Shown here one piece after another: positions 17,059 to 24,687 of a DNA stretch of 34,974 nt. This DNA comes from Hyphomicrobiales bacterium (GTDB taxonomy: Bacteria; Pseudomonadota; Alphaproteobacteria; Rhizobiales; Beijerinckiaceae): positions 1 to 34,974 of the forward strand of contig JAGWTW010000031.1 in the NCBI GenBank assembly GCA_028868735.1. The letters are read 5' to 3'. The notes beneath the pieces were generated by a model. It did no database searches. It was not told where the DNA came from and saw only the letters and a program-made list of their open reading frames with translations. Made by a program: the position numbers and the translations under genes. The stretch's first letter is position 1. Every line of letters starts with the position of its first letter.

Positions 17059-17072
17059 TTGAGCAGGATCAA
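17059..17072 (-). promoter_or_regulatory. FNR/FixK-like box upstream of the stress protein gene
   Basis: TTGAGCAGGATCAA matches the TTGAT-N4-ATCAA consensus of FNR/FixK-type regulators at nine of ten fixed positions (G instead of T at position five). Its centre is about 55 bases before the stress-protein ATG, so a start site near 17024 would place it near -41.5, the usual activating position. Confidence 0.5.
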
Positions 17073-17212
17073 GACGCGTCCGGCGGCATTTGAACGATCG
17101 ATTGCGTCGATTGTTCAGCCTGTTGAGAGAAGGCGCGTCCCCGATCGGCCCGCGTTAACCCCCGCCGCGCCGGACCATGGCTCTAATGGGCTGCGGATCA
17201 GAGGACGCTTCG

Positions 17213-17419
17213 ATGGTCAGGAAGGAATTGCACCGGGCGGATCACATGCCGGACGCTCTTTCGCGTCCGCCCGTGCGGCCCCGCCTCGACGCCGTCGCGT
17301 GGAAAGACGGCCGCGATCACGCCGAACGACAAGATGTCGAGGCGGTCGCAGCCTTGCTGGCGAAACTGGAACAGGCGCGCGCGGCGCTCCCGATGCCGGA
17401 GCGCGCGGACGTCGCCTGA
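17213..17419 (+). CDS. Small hypothetical protein
   Basis: A 68-residue reading frame from an ATG at 17213 with GAGG eight bases upstream. It is hydrophilic with a helical C-terminus (DVEAVAALLAKLEQARAALPMPERADVA). Its TGA abuts the stop of the convergent DUF6481 gene. I do not recognise it. The good ribosome site and helical end favour a real gene, but a chance frame in GC-rich DNA is possible. Confidence 0.4.
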   Translation: MVRKELHRADHMPDALSRPPVRPRLDAVAWKDGRDHAERQDVEAVAALLAKLEQARAALPMPERADVA

Positions 17420-17863
17420 TCACCACATGCGTTGCAGCATCGTCTTGCGTTCGGCCTTGCGGGCCTTGCGGGCGGCGTAGCGCGCGTCGCGCTCGGCCTT
17501 CTTTTCCGCTTCCAGCATAGCCTTGAGCTCGGCCTCTTCGGCGCGCTTGCGGGCGGCCTCGGCCTCGTCGATCTTGCGCTGTTCTTCGCGCGCGGCGGCC
17601 TCGGCGGCCTCGCGCGCCTGGCGCTCGGCCTCCTCGCGGGCGCGCTGCGCGGCCCGTTCGGCCTCTTCGCGGGCGAGGCGCTCGGCCTTCTCGGCCTCGC
17701 GCACCTTGCGGGCCTCCAGCATGGCCTTGCGCTCTTCGGCGCGCGCGATTACGGCCGGATCGTCCGGACCGGGGCGCTTCTGGAATTTCTCGATGAGAGC
17801 CTTGCGGGCTTCGGCGGCGGCGGTCTGGCGATCCTGAAAACGTGACCCGTTGAACTGGCGCAT
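17420..17863 (-). CDS. DUF6481 family coiled-coil protein
   Basis: A 147-residue, highly charged protein. It starts with a short conserved head (FQDRQTAAAEARKALIEKFQKRPGPDDPAV, of which the FQDR and KFQKRPGPDDP parts are family marks) and continues as one long Glu/Arg/Ala-rich helix, about residues 40-135, predicted to be a coiled coil, ending in basic AERDARYAARKARKAERK. This layout matches DUF6481 as I recall it from alphaproteobacteria. The function is unknown; the basic tail could bind nucleic acid. A weak GGAA site precedes the ATG. The strongly repetitive sequence also creates long antisense frames here. Confidence 0.75.
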   Translation of the reverse strand: MRQFNGSRFQDRQTAAAEARKALIEKFQKRPGPDDPAVIARAEERKAMLEARKVREAEKAERLAREEAERAAQRAREEAERQAREAAEAAAREEQRKIDEAEAARKRAEEAELKAMLEAEKKAERDARYAARKARKAERKTMLQRMW

Positions 17864-18032
17864 TTGGTTCCGGTTGGCGACTGACAGGGTGTGTGCGATT
17901 GCGCGCCGTGCATGGCAGAGCCGGGCCGATCATGCAAGCGCCACCAGGGCAAAACGACCTTGCAAATCAGTCATGCCTGCGGTTTTGCGCGGCGGCCTGG
18001 CATGTTAGGTGTAGCCGAACCGGAGTTTTTCA

Positions 18033-18734
18033 ATGCCGCTCGATCAGACCGCCATCGCCACGCTCGAGGCCGTATCCACCGCCACGATCACCACCGTGCT
18101 CCTCAAAAAGGGCCTCAGGAACGTCTGGCTGCGCGGCGCGCGGCCGATCCGCACCGGCCAGCCCCGGCTCGTCGGCCCGGCCTTCACCCTGCGCTTCGTG
18201 CCCGCCCGCGAAGACCTGGCGACGCCGGAAAGCTGGGGCAATCCCATTTCCACCCGCGCCGCCGTCGAGGCCATGCCGGAAGGCGCGATCGCCGTGATCG
18301 ACGCCATGGGCGTGACGGACGCCGGCGTGTTCGGCGACATTCTTTGCGCGCGCATGGCCAAGCGCAACGTCAAGGCCATGGTCACGGACGGCGTCGTGCG
18401 CGACCTCGCCGGCGTGCTGTCGACCCGCCTGCCGATCTGGTGCGCCGGCGTCGCGGCCCCGTCCTCGGTGACGGGCCTCACCTTCATCAACTGGGGCGAG
18501 CCGATCGGCTGCGGCGGCGTCGCCGTCTTCCCCGACGACGTCATCGTCGCCGACGACGACGGCGCGGTGCTGATCCCGCAGGCGCTGCTCGGCCATGTTC
18601 TGGACGCCGCGCCCGAGCAGGAGCGCATGGAGGCCTGGATCATGGAGGAGGTCGCGCGCGGCGAAAAGCTGCCGGGCCTCTATCCGATGAACGAGGCGAC
18701 CAAGGCGCGCTACGCCGCGAGCAAGCAGAAGTAG
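18033..18734 (+). CDS. RraA-family aldolase/decarboxylase
   Basis: A 233-residue member of the RraA/HMG aldolase family. The divalent-metal motif GD-x20-RD is complete (Asp102, Arg123, Asp124), as in 4-hydroxy-4-methyl-2-oxoglutarate/4-carboxy-4-hydroxy-2-oxoadipate aldolases. This favours an enzyme that splits or decarboxylates a 2-oxo acid over an RNase E regulator, which is the name often attached to the family. Also seen: VTDGVVRDLAGV and VIVADDDGAVLIP. CGGAG lies seven bases before the ATG. It stands alone on the plus strand at the left edge of the catabolic region, convergent with the LysR gene. The substrate is unknown. Confidence 0.85.
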   Translation: MPLDQTAIATLEAVSTATITTVLLKKGLRNVWLRGARPIRTGQPRLVGPAFTLRFVPAREDLATPESWGNPISTRAAVEAMPEGAIAVIDAMGVTDAGVFGDILCARMAKRNVKAMVTDGVVRDLAGVLSTRLPIWCAGVAAPSSVTGLTFINWGEPIGCGGVAVFPDDVIVADDDGAVLIPQALLGHVLDAAPEQERMEAWIMEEVARGEKLPGLYPMNEATKARYAASKQK

Positions 18735-18781
18735 GGCGTCGCAGAGTCGGCGCCCGGTCCGAAATTTCCGGCAGCGCATCG

Positions 18782-18798
18782 CGGCCGGACACCGGCCG
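18782..18798. terminator. Hairpin between convergent rraA-like and lysR genes
   Basis: CGGCCGG-ACA-CCGGCCG is a perfect 7-bp stem with a 3-base loop, about 50 bases after the aldolase stop and 108 bases after the LysR stop. There is no T-run, but the location between two converging genes suits a bidirectional terminator. Confidence 0.4.
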
Positions 18799-18905
18799 TT
18801 CGCGCGGCGTCGCATCGGCGGCGCGCGGGCTGTCGCAGGAGCGTCGCGAACAGCGTCGCTCACTCCGCGAAATCCGCCGCAGGCGCGCAATCGCGTCGGG
18901 CCGGC

Positions 18906-19823
18906 TCAAGATCGTATGTCGAACCCCAGCTTCATCCAGGAGGAAAACGCCTCGATTTCCGGGGCGCGGGAACTGCTGTGCAACGATACGACGTAGAAGC
19001 CGTAGCCCGGCAACGAAAGCGCGCTCGCCTTCACCAATCTTCCGGAGCGTAGATATTTGCTGACGATCACGTCGCTGAAGATCGCGACGCCCTGTCCGCC
19101 CAGCACCGCTTCGATCGCGTGCAGTTCCTCGCGAAAAGCGAGGTCCCAGCTTTTCTCGGCCCCTGCCAGCGCCGGGTCCAGCGCGCGGGCTTTCGCCATC
19201 CATTGCCGCCATGTCGGGGCTTCGGGATCTCGGCTTGTCCAGTCGAAATGTATGAGCGGATAGCGCAGGACGTCCGCGGCTTTCGCAATCGGCGCAGCCT
19301 CCGAAAGAAGCTCGGGAACGCAGACGGGCCAATAGGAATCCCTGACGATCTCCAGCGAATTGACGTCGAGCGGCGCCCGACGCGCGTAACGGATCGCCAG
19401 ATCCGCCGCGTCGGAGCGAAGATCGAGCACGGCATCGGCGCCGATGACCTCCAGCGGAACGTCCGGATGCGCGCGCCCCCATTCAGCCAGACGCGGCACC
19501 AGACAATGGCTGGCGAAGGCGGTCGGCGTCGTCACGCGCAGAGGCTTGCGCGTTTCCTGGCCCGACAGCTTCGAAAACGCATCGGCGAAATTATCCAGCC
19601 CGACGCGCAGGACCGGAAACAGGCGTGCGCCAGCGGCCGTAAGCGTGAGCGGTCGCGGACGCCGACGGAACAATGCGGCGCCGCTTATGTCTTCCAACAA
19701 GCGTATCTGATGGCTGATCGCCGTCGGGGTGACGCCGAGTTCGCCGGCCGCCGCCGCGAAGCTGCCGAGACGTGCGGCGGCTTCGAATGCGAGCACGGCG
19801 CGCATTGGTGGAAGCTTTCTCAC
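18906..19823 (-). CDS. LysR-family regulator, GcvA-like
   Basis: A 305-residue DNA-binding regulator. The N-terminal winged helix-turn-helix reads LPPMRAVLAFEAAARLGSFAAAA...TPTAISHQIRLLED...LFRRRPRPLTLTAAG, and the rest is a periplasmic-binding-like effector domain (PLRVTTPTAFASHCLVPRL onward). The LPPMRA opening is typical of the GcvA branch. It starts with GTG at 19823 and has no clear ribosome site. It is divergent from the flavin oxidase gene, sharing a 104-base gap with a 13-bp palindrome, the usual arrangement when a LysR protein controls its neighbour. The effector is unknown. Confidence 0.93.
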   Translation of the reverse strand: MRKLPPMRAVLAFEAAARLGSFAAAAGELGVTPTAISHQIRLLEDISGAALFRRRPRPLTLTAAGARLFPVLRVGLDNFADAFSKLSGQETRKPLRVTTPTAFASHCLVPRLAEWGRAHPDVPLEVIGADAVLDLRSDAADLAIRYARRAPLDVNSLEIVRDSYWPVCVPELLSEAAPIAKAADVLRYPLIHFDWTSRDPEAPTWRQWMAKARALDPALAGAEKSWDLAFREELHAIEAVLGGQGVAIFSDVIVSKYLRSGRLVKASALSLPGYGFYVVSLHSSSRAPEIEAFSSWMKLGFDIRS

Positions 19824-19850
19824 ACCGGAACGCTAGATGAATTCAGCTCA

Positions 19851-19863
19851 TTCAGCAGCTGAA
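19851..19863. promoter_or_regulatory. Palindrome in the lysR/oxidase intergenic region
   Basis: TTCAGC-A-GCTGAA is a perfect 13-bp palindrome lying between the divergent LysR and oxidase genes, 28 bases from the LysR start. A further TTCAGC copy lies at 19843-19848. It is a candidate operator for the LysR protein, though it does not follow the plain T-N11-A form closely. Confidence 0.4.
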
Positions 19864-19927
19864 AACTTCGATTTTGCATCGATCGCACGCAACTGAAAGG
19901 CTTGTTCATCCAAAAACGGAGGCGACG

Positions 19928-21310
19928 ATGACCATCCAGACAGTTCCGACATCTGGTTCCCGCCGGCGCACGTTGGAGGAATTTCGCAACCATTTCCGCG
20001 GCCGTCTCGTGTGGGCTTCCGATCCCGGTTATGATCTGGCGCGCCGGGTCTGGAACGGCGCAGTCGATCGCCGGCCGGCGATGATCGCCTATTGCGCGGA
20101 CGCCGACGACGTCGCGGCTGCGGTGAGCTTCGCCCGCGCCGAGGGCATGCTCGTCGCCGTGCGCAGCGGCGGTCACAACGTGGCGGGCCTGTCGGTCTGC
20201 GACGGCGGTCTGGTAATCGATCTGTCGCGCATGAAGAAAATCGCGATCGACAGAGAAAGGCGCGTTGCGCGGGCCGAGGCGGGTCTCAGCCTCGGCGAAT
20301 TCGATCGCGCGACGCAACCCTACGGTCTCGCGACCACCATGGGCGTCAACAGCGACACGGGAATCGCGGGCCTGACGCTCGGCGGCGGATTCGGCAGACT
20401 CGGACGGAAATTCGGACTGACCTGCGATAACCTGATCGCGGTCGAGATCGTCACGGCGGAAGGAAAGCGCCTGCGAGCGAGCGCCTCCGAAAACGCCGAA
20501 CTCTTCTGGGGATTGCGTGGCGGCGGCGGCAATTTCGGCATCGCGACGATGTTCGAGTATCGCCTCCATGACATCGGCCATCACCTGATCGTCGCTTCGG
20601 CCGTTCACCGATTTGCCGATGCGGCGAACGCGATGCGCTGGTATGACGATTTTGCGCGTAATGCGCCCGACGAGGTGAGCGCGGACGCTGCGCTCGTCAC
20701 GGAGCCTTCGGGCGATGTCTTGTTCAGCATTTCCGCCTGCCACATCGGCGATGGCGAAACCGGCGAACGCCTTCTCGCGCCCGTCGTCCGGTTCGGCGCG
20801 CCTGTCGAAACGAATCTGGGTCCTGTTCCCTATCTCCAGATACAGGCGGGCGGCGACGCTCTATTCCCGCGCGGACGGCGGTACTACTGGAAGGCGCAGT
20901 TTTTGCGCGAGATCGCCGGCCCGGCGATCGAGGCGATCCTCGATGGCTATGCGCGCGCGCATTCTCCCTCGTCGCTGCTGGTGTTCCAGCACGTGGGCGG
21001 CGCAATCGCTCGCGTCCCGCCATCGGAAACCGCATATGCGAACCGCGATGCGATCTTCGATTGCTTCCCGATCGCGATCTGGGACAATCCCGTCGAGGAC
21101 GGCGTGAACATGGAATGGGCCAGGAGCCTGTGGAGCGCGGTCGCGCCATTTTCGACCGGGGGCGTTTATGCGAACAACCTTGGCGATGAAGGCGCGGACC
21201 GCGTGCGTGCGGCGTTCAACGACAATTACGATCGTCTAGCTTCCCTGAAGTCGCGTTACGATCCCGCCAATTTCTTCCGGCTCAACCAGAACATTCGGCC
21301 GGGAGGTTGA
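19928..21310 (+). CDS. FAD-linked oxidase, BBE family
   Basis: A 460-residue berberine-bridge-type flavin oxidase. The N-terminal FAD domain holds RSGGHNVAGLSV, whose His83 is the expected covalent FAD attachment site, and TGIAGLTLGGGFGRLGRKFGLTCDN. The second covalent site found in BBE/GOOX, a cysteine before the GxGG segment, is replaced here (LATTMGVN), so attachment is probably through the histidine alone. The C-terminal BBE motif is YANN...YDPANFFRLNQNIRPGG. GGAGG five bases upstream supports the ATG at 19928. Such enzymes oxidise alcohols, sugars or alkaloid-like amines with oxygen; the substrate is not predictable. Likely regulated by the divergent LysR. Confidence 0.9.
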   Translation: MTIQTVPTSGSRRRTLEEFRNHFRGRLVWASDPGYDLARRVWNGAVDRRPAMIAYCADADDVAAAVSFARAEGMLVAVRSGGHNVAGLSVCDGGLVIDLSRMKKIAIDRERRVARAEAGLSLGEFDRATQPYGLATTMGVNSDTGIAGLTLGGGFGRLGRKFGLTCDNLIAVEIVTAEGKRLRASASENAELFWGLRGGGGNFGIATMFEYRLHDIGHHLIVASAVHRFADAANAMRWYDDFARNAPDEVSADAALVTEPSGDVLFSISACHIGDGETGERLLAPVVRFGAPVETNLGPVPYLQIQAGGDALFPRGRRYYWKAQFLREIAGPAIEAILDGYARAHSPSSLLVFQHVGGAIARVPPSETAYANRDAIFDCFPIAIWDNPVEDGVNMEWARSLWSAVAPFSTGGVYANNLGDEGADRVRAAFNDNYDRLASLKSRYDPANFFRLNQNIRPGG

Positions 21311-21466
21311 CGCTGGCGTTCGCGCTCGCGAACGGTCGACAGCCTGCGTGTGCGCCGGGGTCGCAAGCCGGCGTTCGCATGAAATGCGCGTCGCGGCCGC
21401 CGGAGCCGTGCGGCGCCCATTGAAATTATCGGCGCGAGAAGGGAGAAAAGGGGGACAGGAGAAATC

Positions 21467-22396
21467 ATGCCTCTGACCCCCGCCGCATCCGGCGTCTTTC
21501 CGATCGCGCCGACGCCCTTCCTGCCGGACGGCGCCATCGACTGGCCGAGCGCGGACCGCCTGTTCGAATTCTACGCGGCGATCGGCGCGGACGGCGCGAC
21601 CGTGCTCGGCGTGATGGGCGAGGCGCCGAAACTGGAGCCCGCCGAGTCGCTCGCGATCGTCCAGCGCGCCGTGAAGATCATGGCCGGCAAGCCGGTGGTC
21701 GTCGGCGTGTCGGCGCCGGGCTTTGCCGCCATGCGCTCGCTTGCGCGCGAGGCGATGGAGGCGGGCGCGGCCGGCGTCATGATCGCGCCGCCGAGCCACC
21801 TGCGCACCGACGACCAGATCGTTGGTTATTTCGCACAGGCCGCCGAGGCGATCGGCGCGGACGTTCCCTTCGTCGTGCAGGATTATCCGCTGATCACCAG
21901 CGTCGTCATGACGCCGGGAGTCATCCGGCGCATCGCGACCGACAATTCCAATTGCGTGATGCTGAAGGCCGAGGACTGGCCGGGCCTGGAAAAGATTTCG
22001 ACCTTGCGCAAATGGCAGGCCGAAGGCTCCTTGAAGCCTCTCGCGATCCTCGTCGCCAACGGCGGCCTGTTCCTCGACTTCGAGATGGAGCGCGGCGCCG
22101 ACGGCTCCAACACCGGCTACGCCTTTCCCGAAATGCTGATCGACGTCGTTCGTCTTTCGAAAGCGGGCGCGCGCGACCGCGCGCACGATCTGTTCGACGC
22201 GCATCTGCCGCTGCTGCGTTACGAGCAGCAATTGGGCGTCGGCCTCGCCGTGCGCAAGTACGTGCTGATGCGGCGCGGCGTGCTCGCGCATGATGCGCAG
22301 CGCAAGCCGGGCGCGGGCCTCACCGCTACGGCGCGCGCGGAAGTGGATTATCTGCTGGCGCGTCTTGCGCGCCGCGATCCGCGCGCAGCGTTCTGA
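21467..22396 (+). CDS. DapA-family aldolase/dehydratase
   Basis: A 309-residue (beta/alpha)8 enzyme of the dihydrodipicolinate synthase superfamily. The Schiff-base lysine is Lys167 in VMLKAEDWPG and the proton-relay tyrosine is Tyr140 in VVQDYP. The usual TTGE phosphate/carboxylate loop reads VMGEAPKL (49-56), so it is unlikely to be the lysine-pathway enzyme DapA itself; a catabolic aldolase or dehydratase for a 2-oxo acid is more likely. AGGAG five bases before the ATG fixes the start. It follows the oxidase gene on the same strand after a 156-base gap in which I see nothing. Convergent with the thioesterase gene. Confidence 0.88.
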   Translation: MPLTPAASGVFPIAPTPFLPDGAIDWPSADRLFEFYAAIGADGATVLGVMGEAPKLEPAESLAIVQRAVKIMAGKPVVVGVSAPGFAAMRSLAREAMEAGAAGVMIAPPSHLRTDDQIVGYFAQAAEAIGADVPFVVQDYPLITSVVMTPGVIRRIATDNSNCVMLKAEDWPGLEKISTLRKWQAEGSLKPLAILVANGGLFLDFEMERGADGSNTGYAFPEMLIDVVRLSKAGARDRAHDLFDAHLPLLRYEQQLGVGLAVRKYVLMRRGVLAHDAQRKPGAGLTATARAEVDYLLARLARRDPRAAF

Positions 22397-22402
22397 CCCG
22401 CG

Positions 22403-23218
22403 CTATTCCTTGAACCAGGTCGCCTGGACGCCGTTGGCGACGAGGCGCCCGTCCGCGCTCCACAACGCGCAGGTCTGGTCGGCGAAGCAATCGTGGAACA
22501 CGTCGCCGTCGACGTCGCCGAGGAGAGGCGCCGCGCCGATCCGGGCGAGTTCGTCGCCGCCGACGTGAAAATAGGTCGTCATCGAAACCGTCGCCATCGG
22601 CTGGAATGTGCCGCGCACATGCATGATGCGCACGAAGAATGTGTCGGACAGCGCGGCGAGGGCAGGAAAATCGAGCGGCCGCGCGGGATTGTCCTGCAAC
22701 CAGACGAGCGAGCGCGCCGACCGTATGACGCCGTCGGCGCGCGGGAAGGGCGCAAGATCGCCTTCCACGAAACGCATGTCGTAGCGGTTGGTCCAGCCGG
22801 GCCGCGGTCCGGCCTGCGCGACGGGAACGTCTTTCGCGTGCGGGGCTTTCGGCGCGGGCGTCGGCAGATGCGTCCATGTCGGCCGGCGCACGCCGCAGAC
22901 GACGCTCGCGGTCGCCGCGGTCGCGCCGTTCTGCGCGAGTTCGACCGACCAGTGCTGCGTGTTCTTGCCGCCGCGGACGAGCCGCGTCGAAATCTCGAAT
23001 GCGCCGTCCGAGATCGCGCCGCAGAAATTCACGGTAAGCGCGATCGGGTCGGCGAGCCGGCGCTGGTCCAGCATCACCGCGTTGAGAAGCTGCGCGGCGA
23101 CGATTCCGCCGAACGGTCCGGCCATGTTGGCGTAGGCGGCGCTCGTCGCGCCGCGCCAGAGGCCCTCGCGGTCGGGCGTCAGCGCGATCGCGCGGTCGAA
23201 TGGATGCGCTTCGCTCAT
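22403..23218 (-). CDS. Acyl-CoA thioesterase, TesB-like hot-dog fold
   Basis: A 271-residue double hot-dog thioesterase. Seen: MAGPFGGIVAAQLLNAVM (first helix), DPIALTVNFCGAISDGAFEISTRLVRGGKNTQHWSVEL and the C-terminal half ending DCFADQTCALWSADGRLVANGVQATWFKE. These match the TesB-like thioesterase group that hydrolyses acyl-CoA. The ATG at 23218 overlaps the stop of the upstream dehydratase gene in ATGA, so the two are translationally coupled and likely act on the same CoA-bound intermediates. An in-frame start at 23272 would overlap the neighbour much more and is rejected. Acyl specificity is unknown. Confidence 0.85.
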   Translation of the reverse strand: MSEAHPFDRAIALTPDREGLWRGATSAAYANMAGPFGGIVAAQLLNAVMLDQRRLADPIALTVNFCGAISDGAFEISTRLVRGGKNTQHWSVELAQNGATAATASVVCGVRRPTWTHLPTPAPKAPHAKDVPVAQAGPRPGWTNRYDMRFVEGDLAPFPRADGVIRSARSLVWLQDNPARPLDFPALAALSDTFFVRIMHVRGTFQPMATVSMTTYFHVGGDELARIGAAPLLGDVDGDVFHDCFADQTCALWSADGRLVANGVQATWFKE

Positions 23219-24090
23219 CGAAAAGTCGCCTCGGCTTCCATCGCAAGCCCGCCGGCGGCGTTGCGCGCCCACAGTCTCGCATTGTGCGTCCCGTCCGCCG
23301 CGCCGCAGACGGAGAAGGGCGCGATGTCGAACAGCGGGCTCTGCGCGCGAAAATTGAAAGACGTCATGGCGCGATCGTCATTGCGGCGCGCGAGATCGGC
23401 GAGCAGGGTCGCGATCAGCGGCCCATGCACGATGAGGCCCGGATAGCCCTCGACCTTCGTCACGTAGGGCTGGTCGTAGTGAATGCGATGGCCGTTGAAG
23501 GTCAGCGCGGAATAGCGGAACAGCAGCACCGGGTCCGGCGCAATCTCGCGCCGCCAGCTTTCGTCCGACGGCGCGGGCTTCGGCGCCGGCGGCGCAGAGC
23601 CGGGCGCGGGCATGTCGCGGTAGACGATGTCGTGCTCTTCCTCCACCGAGCCGCCGCCGGCGCCGCTGATTTCGTGCCGCACGAGAACGAAGACGAGCGA
23701 CCCCGTCCGGCCGTGCTTGACGTTCACGTCGGCGATCGTCGAGACGCGCCGGATCGCCTCGCCGACGCGCAACGGCGCGCCGAATTTCAGACGCCCGCCC
23801 GCCCACATGCGGCGCGGCAGTTCGACCGGCGGCAGAAATCCGCCGCGCTTCGGATGCCCGTCGGGCCCGAGCTGCGACTGTCGCGCGGCGGGCAGGAAAT
23901 AGAGCCAGTGCCAGAGCGGCGGCAATGGGTCTCCGGCGCGCGGCGCGGAATCGTCCCGGTCGAGCGTAGCGGAAAGGCCTGCGACCGGCGCCGCCGCGAC
24001 GACGTCCTCCAGAACTTCCTGCCGCCCTTTCCAGGCGGAAAGTTTTTCGATGTCGATTTGCGGCGCGCCCGTCATGATTTTTCCAGCCAT
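23215..24090 (-). CDS. HTD2/MaoC-type acyl-CoA dehydratase
   Basis: A 291-residue hydratase/dehydratase with two hot-dog halves. The N-terminal half is of the FAS1-like dehydratase type (PLPPLWHWLYFLP, RMWAGGRLKFGAPLRVGEAI). The C-terminal half carries a MaoC-like active site: FRYSALTFNGHRIHYDQPY and GLIVHGPLIATLLA. This layout is what I know from HTD2-like and mesaconyl-CoA hydratase proteins. It adds or removes water on an acyl-CoA. The start at 24090 has a GGAAAA stretch upstream; 24075 is an alternative. It is divergent from the molybdenum hydroxylase genes and coupled to the thioesterase gene. Exact substrate unknown. Confidence 0.85.
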   Translation of the reverse strand: MAGKIMTGAPQIDIEKLSAWKGRQEVLEDVVAAAPVAGLSATLDRDDSAPRAGDPLPPLWHWLYFLPAARQSQLGPDGHPKRGGFLPPVELPRRMWAGGRLKFGAPLRVGEAIRRVSTIADVNVKHGRTGSLVFVLVRHEISGAGGGSVEEEHDIVYRDMPAPGSAPPAPKPAPSDESWRREIAPDPVLLFRYSALTFNGHRIHYDQPYVTKVEGYPGLIVHGPLIATLLADLARRNDDRAMTSFNFRAQSPLFDIAPFSVCGAADGTHNARLWARNAAGGLAMEAEATFR

Positions 24091-24226
24091 TCTTTTTCCA
24101 CAGCGCAAGGTTTAGCCGCGCTTGCGGCCCGCGGCAATCTTGACTGCTCGGCGCCTGCGCGCCTTGAAAGGGTCGCCGGACCGGACCAGACTTGCTCCAT
24201 AGCTCCAGCACTTGCGGAACGAGATC

Positions 24227-24676
24227 ATGCTCACACTCACGGTCAACGGCGCTGCGCACGAAATCGACGTCGAACCCGATACGCCTTTGCTCTGGGCGCT
24301 GCGCGAGCAGGTCGGGCTGACGGGAACGAAATACGGATGCGGCATCGCGCAATGCGGCGCCTGCACGGTGCTCGTCGACGGCGTGGCGACGCGCTCTTGC
24401 GGCATGGCCGCGTCCGATGCGGTCGGCAGGAAGATCACGACCATCGAGGGACTGGCCGACGGCGGCGCACTGCACAAGGTGCAGCAGGCCTGGATCGATC
24501 ACGACGTGCCGCAGTGCGGCTATTGCCAGAGCGGCATGATCATGGCGGTCGTCGCGCTCCTGAAGGACACGCCGAAACCGACCGACGCCGATATCGACGC
24601 GGCGATCACCAACATCTGCCGCTGCGGCACGTTCCGCGAGGCGCGCGCCGCGATCCATGCGGCGGCGAACGCGTGA
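24227..24676 (+). CDS. iorA: Molybdenum hydroxylase small subunit, two [2Fe-2S] clusters (IorA-like)
   Basis: A 149-residue electron-transfer subunit. The plant-type cluster is bound by C38, C43, C46 and C58, the second by C97, C100, C131 and C133 (CGYC...CRCG); both sets are complete. This is the small subunit of aldehyde/isoquinoline-type oxidoreductases of the xanthine oxidase family. The ATG at 24227 is chosen over 24212 by fit with the family's usual start. The large subunit gene follows 11 bases later, so the two form an operon. No FAD subunit is present, as in the isoquinoline 1-oxidoreductase type; electrons probably go to a cytochrome encoded elsewhere. Confidence 0.88.
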   Translation: MLTLTVNGAAHEIDVEPDTPLLWALREQVGLTGTKYGCGIAQCGACTVLVDGVATRSCGMAASDAVGRKITTIEGLADGGALHKVQQAWIDHDVPQCGYCQSGMIMAVVALLKDTPKPTDADIDAAITNICRCGTFREARAAIHAAANA

Positions 24677-24687
24677 GGGACGCGAAC

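Noticed and set aside
18033..18734. Regulator of RNase E activity as the function of the RraA-family protein
   Set aside because: The complete GD-x20-RD metal motif points to an aldolase or decarboxylase; the RraA name reflects homology only.
21467..22396. Lysine-pathway DapA
   Set aside because: The TTGE loop is replaced by VMGEAPKL and the gene sits among catabolic genes, so a catabolic family member is more likely.
23200..24687. Upstream extension of the molybdenum hydroxylase large subunit
   Set aside because: It runs through the dehydratase and the small subunit genes in the wrong frame; the twin-arginine leader and ribosome site place the start at 24688.
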